Shown here in pieces: positions 7,058 to 9,794 of a stretch of DNA of 9,794 nt. Source of the stretch: Legionellaceae bacterium (lineage in GTDB: Bacteria; Pseudomonadota; Gammaproteobacteria; Legionellales; Legionellaceae). The first letter of the stretch is position 1. Each line of letters starts with the position of its first letter. Both the position numbers and the translations under genes were made by a program. The stretch is from the NCBI GenBank assembly GCA_947470005.1, contig CANISA010000037.1:1-9794 (forward strand). Direction: 5' to 3'. The notes below the pieces were generated by a model. The model had not been told where the DNA came from. It ran no database searches and saw only the letters and a list, made by a program, of their open reading frames with translations.

Positions 7058-7639
7058 TCAACCTTTTTTCAAATAATGAAGTGGATTAACGGGCTTTCCC
7101 CCTTGCCTCATTTCAAAATGAACCCCCCAAAACCGTCGATCCACAACGCCCATCTCAGCAATCACTTGGCCGGCAGTGACGTGTTGCCCTTCATGAACCA
7201 AATTACGCATGTTATTGCCATAGGCCGTCAAGAATTGCTGATTGTGTTTAATCATAATTAAATTCCCATAACTTTCGATGCCATTGCCTGCATAAGCCAC
7301 CACTCCACCTGAAACAGCACGAATTTTTTCCCCTTTCTTTCCAGCAATATCGATTCCTTTTCGGCCCTGCGCGAGTGAAAAAGTCGCCGCAACACGTCCT
7401 GTTGCCGGCCAAATCCATGAACCACTCACGGTCCCAGCGGAGTGCACAGCAGGACGCGGCTTGGGGCTAACTCGAACACGAGGTACAAACATAGGTACAG
7501 GGCGCGGTGCGCGGTCTTGTTTCATGCTCCACCTCGCGTCAACAACAGGAGCTAACCCCTCACGCGTCCCGCAAGCAGGCAACAAGAGCACAAGTAATAA
7601 CCAGATGAATGGGTTACGAGAAAAAATCATCCTGTTCAC
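7058..7639 (-). CDS. nlpD: NlpD-like LytM/M23 outer-membrane lipoprotein
   Basis: 193 residues from a GTG directly after the yqaA stop; an ATG at codon 4 (7630) is an alternative. Neither has a strong ribosome site, so coupling to yqaA is likely. A lipoprotein signal peptide ends in LLPAC (Cys23). A basic, proline-rich spacer (about 24-72) leads to a LytM (M23) domain (about 75-190), with KGIDIAG (94-100), YGNLIMIKHN (124-133), GVHFEMR (172-178) and VNPLHYL. The active-site His of HxGxD is Lys94 and the HxH pair reads YGNN (140-143); only the last His (174) stays. The domain is therefore probably not a hydrolase but an amidase activator, as E. coli NlpD is for AmiC. The usual LysM domain is missing. 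Position just ahead of rpoS supports the assignment. Confidence 0.92.
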   Translation of the reverse strand: MNRMIFSRNPFIWLLLVLLLPACGTREGLAPVVDARWSMKQDRAPRPVPMFVPRVRVSPKPRPAVHSAGTVSGSWIWPATGRVAATFSLAQGRKGIDIAGKKGEKIRAVSGGVVAYAGNGIESYGNLIMIKHNQQFLTAYGNNMRNLVHEGQHVTAGQVIAEMGVVDRRFWGVHFEMRQGGKPVNPLHYLKKG

Positions 7640-8227
7640 TTAAGTAAGCCATTTCATCAACGCATAACCAACCAAAGCAAGCGCTAAAACAACCCACCCA
7701 ATGATATCAATAAAACGTCGGATGCGTTGCTCAAGGCGAGCGCCCGCAAAAAACATCACGCTCGATACCAAGAAAAACCGCGAACCACGCCCAATCAGTG
7801 AACCCAGCACAAAAGGAAACAAAAACGACAGATGCATCGCACCGGCTGTTAAGGTAAATAACTTATAAGGAAAAGGAGAGAACCCCGCTAACACAACCAT
7901 CCACAGGCCGGACTGGTCAAAACAATGCCTAATATGGTCATAACTGGCAGCATAAGACGAAGCAAGCAGATACGGCTCAATAAGCGTCATACCATAAAGC
8001 CCAATCAGATAACCAAAACTACCTCCAATGACCGAAAAAAGCGTCGCAATCCAAGCGTAATGCCACGCACGCTGAGGCGTTGCTAGGCCCATGCTAATCA
8101 ACATCACATCGGGTGGAATCGGGAAAAAAGACGACTCAGCAAACGAGACACCAGCCAAATAATAGTGTGCATGCGGATGCGCTGACCAATCCATCATCCG
8201 ATTATACACCTGTGAAAATAATTTCAT
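7640..8227 (-). CDS. yqaA: YqaA/DedA family inner-membrane protein (VTT/SNARE-associated domain)
   Basis: 195 residues. The ATG at 8227 is preceded by AAGGAG with a 7-nt spacer and overlaps the surE stop as ATGA, so translational coupling is expected. The protein is strongly hydrophobic, with several membrane segments (about 22-48, 57-80, 107-118, 124-145, 150-162, 174-192). DedA-type signature regions are FFPIPPDVMLISMG (34-47), GFSPFPYKLFTLTAGA (115-130, the F-x-P-x-P-x-K core) and GRGSRFFLV (147-155). DedA-family proteins are linked to lipid-carrier or phospholipid handling and envelope homeostasis, and some flip undecaprenyl phosphate; that activity is not established for this subfamily. 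Sequence and position resemble the Legionella homologue as I remember it. It sits where Enterobacteria have pcm. Confidence 0.9.
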   Translation of the reverse strand: MKLFSQVYNRMMDWSAHPHAHYYLAGVSFAESSFFPIPPDVMLISMGLATPQRAWHYAWIATLFSVIGGSFGYLIGLYGMTLIEPYLLASSYAASYDHIRHCFDQSGLWMVVLAGFSPFPYKLFTLTAGAMHLSFLFPFVLGSLIGRGSRFFLVSSVMFFAGARLEQRIRRFIDIIGWVVLALALVGYALMKWLT

Positions 8228-8994
8228 CGCGAAGCTCCTTGGGCCCAATCAAGCCCTTCCGTCCAGGCTGCAACCTGCTCAAACACTTTGTAATGCGTCC
8301 TATCGAGGTGCAACGGGGTCATGGACACATAGCCTTGGCTGATTGCAAAAAAATCCGTGCCCGGACCAGCGTCCGCTTCCAACCCAGGAGGGCCAACCCA
8401 ATAAATAGGCCTCCCTCGTGGATCGAGCGTTTTTACCATGGGCTCCGCACTGTGTCGCGTGCCTAAGCGTGTCACTTGTATTCCTTTAATTTGATCCAAG
8501 GGTAAATTAGGAACGTTCACATTAAGGATGGTCTGGGAATTCAACGGGTAGCTTTTTAATTTAAGCGCAAGATCTCTCGTAATCATGGCCGCCGTCTCAT
8601 AGTGTTCCACCGTGAGACCAACCAAAGAGACAGCGATAGCCGGCAACCCTAAGTTTCGCCCTTCCATAGCGGCAGCAACTGTGCCTGAATAAAGAATATC
8701 GTCACCTAAATTGCCCCCATCATTAATCCCTGAAATCACCATATCAAAGACCGGCTCAAAGAAACCCGTCAACGCCAAATGTACGCAGTCGGTCGGGGTC
8801 CCCTCAACGCTGTAGCAACCGTCCTCTAACTGCTTCACGCGCACCGGTCGTGAAAGGGTCAATGAGTTACTTGCGCCACTACGATTTCTATCCGGTGCCA
8901 TCACGTCGATTGTTGCAATCGTTGCCAGCGTTTTAGCCAATACACGAATCCCGGGTGCCAGCACCCCATCATCATTGCTAATTAAGATCCTCAT
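8224..8994 (-). CDS. surE: 5'/3'-nucleotidase SurE
   Basis: 256 residues (E. coli 253). A divalent-metal-dependent phosphatase that removes phosphate from nucleoside monophosphates and short polyphosphates and is linked to stationary-phase survival. The N-terminus MRILISNDDG carries the metal ligands Asp8 and Asp9. Ser39 lies in DRNRSGASNSLT and Asn91 in SGINDGGNLGDD, followed by YSGTVAAAMEG. The start at 8994 has GGAGGG six bases upstream; the frame extends nine codons further but would lose this site and overlap the upstream gene. It overlaps yqaA by 4 bp and begins 2 bp after the upstream lipoprotein gene, so it sits inside an operon that ends at rpoS. All expected catalytic residues are present. 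Confidence 0.97.
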   Translation of the reverse strand: MRILISNDDGVLAPGIRVLAKTLATIATIDVMAPDRNRSGASNSLTLSRPVRVKQLEDGCYSVEGTPTDCVHLALTGFFEPVFDMVISGINDGGNLGDDILYSGTVAAAMEGRNLGLPAIAVSLVGLTVEHYETAAMITRDLALKLKSYPLNSQTILNVNVPNLPLDQIKGIQVTRLGTRHSAEPMVKTLDPRGRPIYWVGPPGLEADAGPGTDFFAISQGYVSMTPLHLDRTHYKVFEQVAAWTEGLDWAQGASR

Positions 8995-8996
8995 GA

Positions 8997-9377
8997 TCAA
9001 CCCTCCGGTGATTGCAACCATTTCACGACCGCCAGACGCTCTTCCAAATGCCGCAACGTCTCGTCCAAGGCTTTTTTTAGCTCAGGTTGGTTTGGATTGT
9101 CGTGCACTTGTTTCACTTGAACGTCCCGTGATTCCTGTAACGAGATAATTTTTTTTCCATAGCCTTGTTGATCCTCTCGGAGCAAATACGCCAATTGATT
9201 GATACGCAACGCAATGGTTTTTAATTGATCGCAACTCAATGCACCTAATGCGTGCTCAGGGCATTGCGTCATCGCTGACTGCAGCGCTTTGGGATGCAAT
9301 GAGTAGTAACGCTCATCATGCGTAGAACACGCCGTACAAGTAAACACAAACAGCATCAACAGCACAGACTTCTTCAT
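8997..9377 (-). CDS. Small putative lipoprotein at head of the surE–rpoS cluster
   Basis: 126 residues from the ATG at 9377 (GAGG six bases upstream); an in-frame TTG one codon earlier is less likely. The N-terminus MKKSVLLMLFVFTCTAC is a signal peptide with a possible lipobox CTAC (Cys17). The Cys at -3 is unusual, so the lipidation call is tentative. The mature part has YYSLHP, then two cysteines 12 apart (CPEHALGALSC) and a helical, possibly coiled-coil C-terminal half. The YY..HP..C..C layout recalls small EexN-like lipoproteins, but I would not assign that family. Function unknown. It is first in the cluster, 2 bp before surE, and almost certainly co-transcribed with it. Confidence 0.85.
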   Translation of the reverse strand: MKKSVLLMLFVFTCTACSTHDERYYSLHPKALQSAMTQCPEHALGALSCDQLKTIALRINQLAYLLREDQQGYGKKIISLQESRDVQVKQVHDNPNQPELKKALDETLRHLEERLAVVKWLQSPEG

Positions 9378-9407
9378 CAATTACCTCATCGATCAAAACG
9401 GACTGAG

Positions 9408-9436
9408 TTTATCACACCATTTGCCTTACAGGACAA
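9408..9436 (-). promoter_or_regulatory. Putative promoter of the lipoprotein–surE–yqaA–nlpD–rpoS cluster
   Basis: On the minus strand: TTGTCC (9436-9431), 17-bp spacer, GATAAA (9413-9408) preceded by TGT. Each hexamer is 4 of 6 to sigma-70 consensus. The start point would be near 9400, giving a leader of about 24 nt. It is the only reasonable candidate I see ahead of the first gene. Confidence 0.45.
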
Positions 9437-9463
9437 CGGTTGAAAGCAAATAGTAAAATTGGA

Positions 9464-9472
9464 TGCTATAGT
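9464..9472 (+). promoter_or_regulatory. Putative extended -10 promoter of the right-edge gene
   Basis: TGCTATAGT is an extended -10 element (TGn plus TATAGT). The best -35-like TTGAAA (9440-9445) is 21 bp from the hexamer, too far to be standard. The leader would be about 50 nt. Confidence 0.4.
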
Positions 9473-9531
9473 CTACTTGGCTGATTCAAAAGAACAGGTA
9501 TGGATGTTATTTCTACCGTAAGGAGCTAACC

Positions 9532-9794
9532 ATGAATAAACTAAATGCTACACTGACCGTTTTGATTTTAGCGACAAGCACCACGTGTGGTTGGGCCGCT
9601 AATCCCTGTATGCCTATTGCACAAGCCTGCATGAAAGAAGGGTATTACAAGGGAGGAGAAAAGACGGGTAAAGGGCTTATTAACGATTGCGTTCAACCTG
9701 TTGTTTCCAAACAAAAAACACTAGCCAATGTCTCGTTTAGTGACGCAGACCTTCAAGCATGTAAAACAACATTAGCAGAAAAAATGAAAGAAAA
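9532..9794 (+). CDS. Small exported cysteine-containing protein, cut by window end
   Basis: 87 codons are visible and the frame is open at the right edge. The ATG at 9532 has a strong AAGGAG six bases upstream. A signal peptide (MNKLNATLTVLILATSTTCG, then WAA) precedes a mature start near ANPC. Four cysteines follow in the mature part (26, 33, 53, 77), with landmarks NPCMPIAQACMKEGYYKGG, GKGLINDC and FSDADLQAC. The spacing suggests two disulfides in a small periplasmic or secreted protein. From memory, similar short hypothetical proteins occur in Legionella and relatives; no function is known to me. It diverges from the surE cluster across about 150 bp that hold the two predicted promoters. 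Confidence 0.85.
   Translation, partial: MNKLNATLTVLILATSTTCGWAANPCMPIAQACMKEGYYKGGEKTGKGLINDCVQPVVSKQKTLANVSFSDADLQACKTTLAEKMKE

Noticed and set aside
7058..7639. Active M23 endopeptidase
   Set aside because: The HxGxD and HxH histidines are replaced; only the last histidine is kept.

Overview
This 9.8-kb window is chromosomal DNA of a gammaproteobacterium. The closest fit by gene content is the Legionella/Coxiella/Aquicella side of the class. Evidence is the surE–yqaA–nlpD–rpoS block without pcm, the Legionella-like sequence of the YqaA protein, and small cysteine-rich secreted proteins of a type I associate with that group. Base composition is moderate, around half G+C by eye. No rRNA, tRNA, CRISPR array, transposase, integrase or phage gene is visible.

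Layout from left to right. (1) Positions 1-2109 (+) hold the 3' part of a large gene of unknown function. It is open through the left edge. It encodes a mosaic, low-complexity protein with a perfect 50-bp in-frame direct repeat, a second degenerate 36-codon repeat, a Gly/Ser/Thr/His-rich linker and a helical C-terminal domain. It is the only clearly accessory gene here and could be a secreted or host-directed protein, but nothing proves that. (2) ligA (-), NAD+-dependent DNA ligase, overlaps the end of that gene tail-to-tail. (3) rmuC (+) diverges from ligA across a compact intergenic region of about 76 bp. A palindromic -10 element there could serve both directions. (4) A small exported protein with 11 cysteines (+) ends 20 bp from the convergent rpoS. 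(5) A tightly packed five-gene cluster reads right to left: lipoprotein – surE – yqaA – nlpD-like – rpoS. Junctions are 2 bp, a 4-bp ATGA overlap, 0 bp and 55 bp. A sigma-70-like promoter lies ahead of the first gene. (6) At the right edge a divergent gene (+) encodes a small exported cysteine-containing protein and is cut by the window end.

The core logic is stress and stationary phase (RpoS, the SurE nucleotidase, the NlpD-type cell-wall amidase activator) plus DNA maintenance (LigA, RmuC). Points of most interest are the repeat-bearing mosaic gene, re-assignment of the ligA start to a TTG codon supported by a promoter and RBS, the NlpD homologue lacking LysM and most zinc ligands, the acidic N-terminal extension of RpoS with a hexanucleotide repeat, and the two cysteine-rich exported proteins. 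I see no convincing new multi-gene system. The surE–rpoS block is a known arrangement with local variations.
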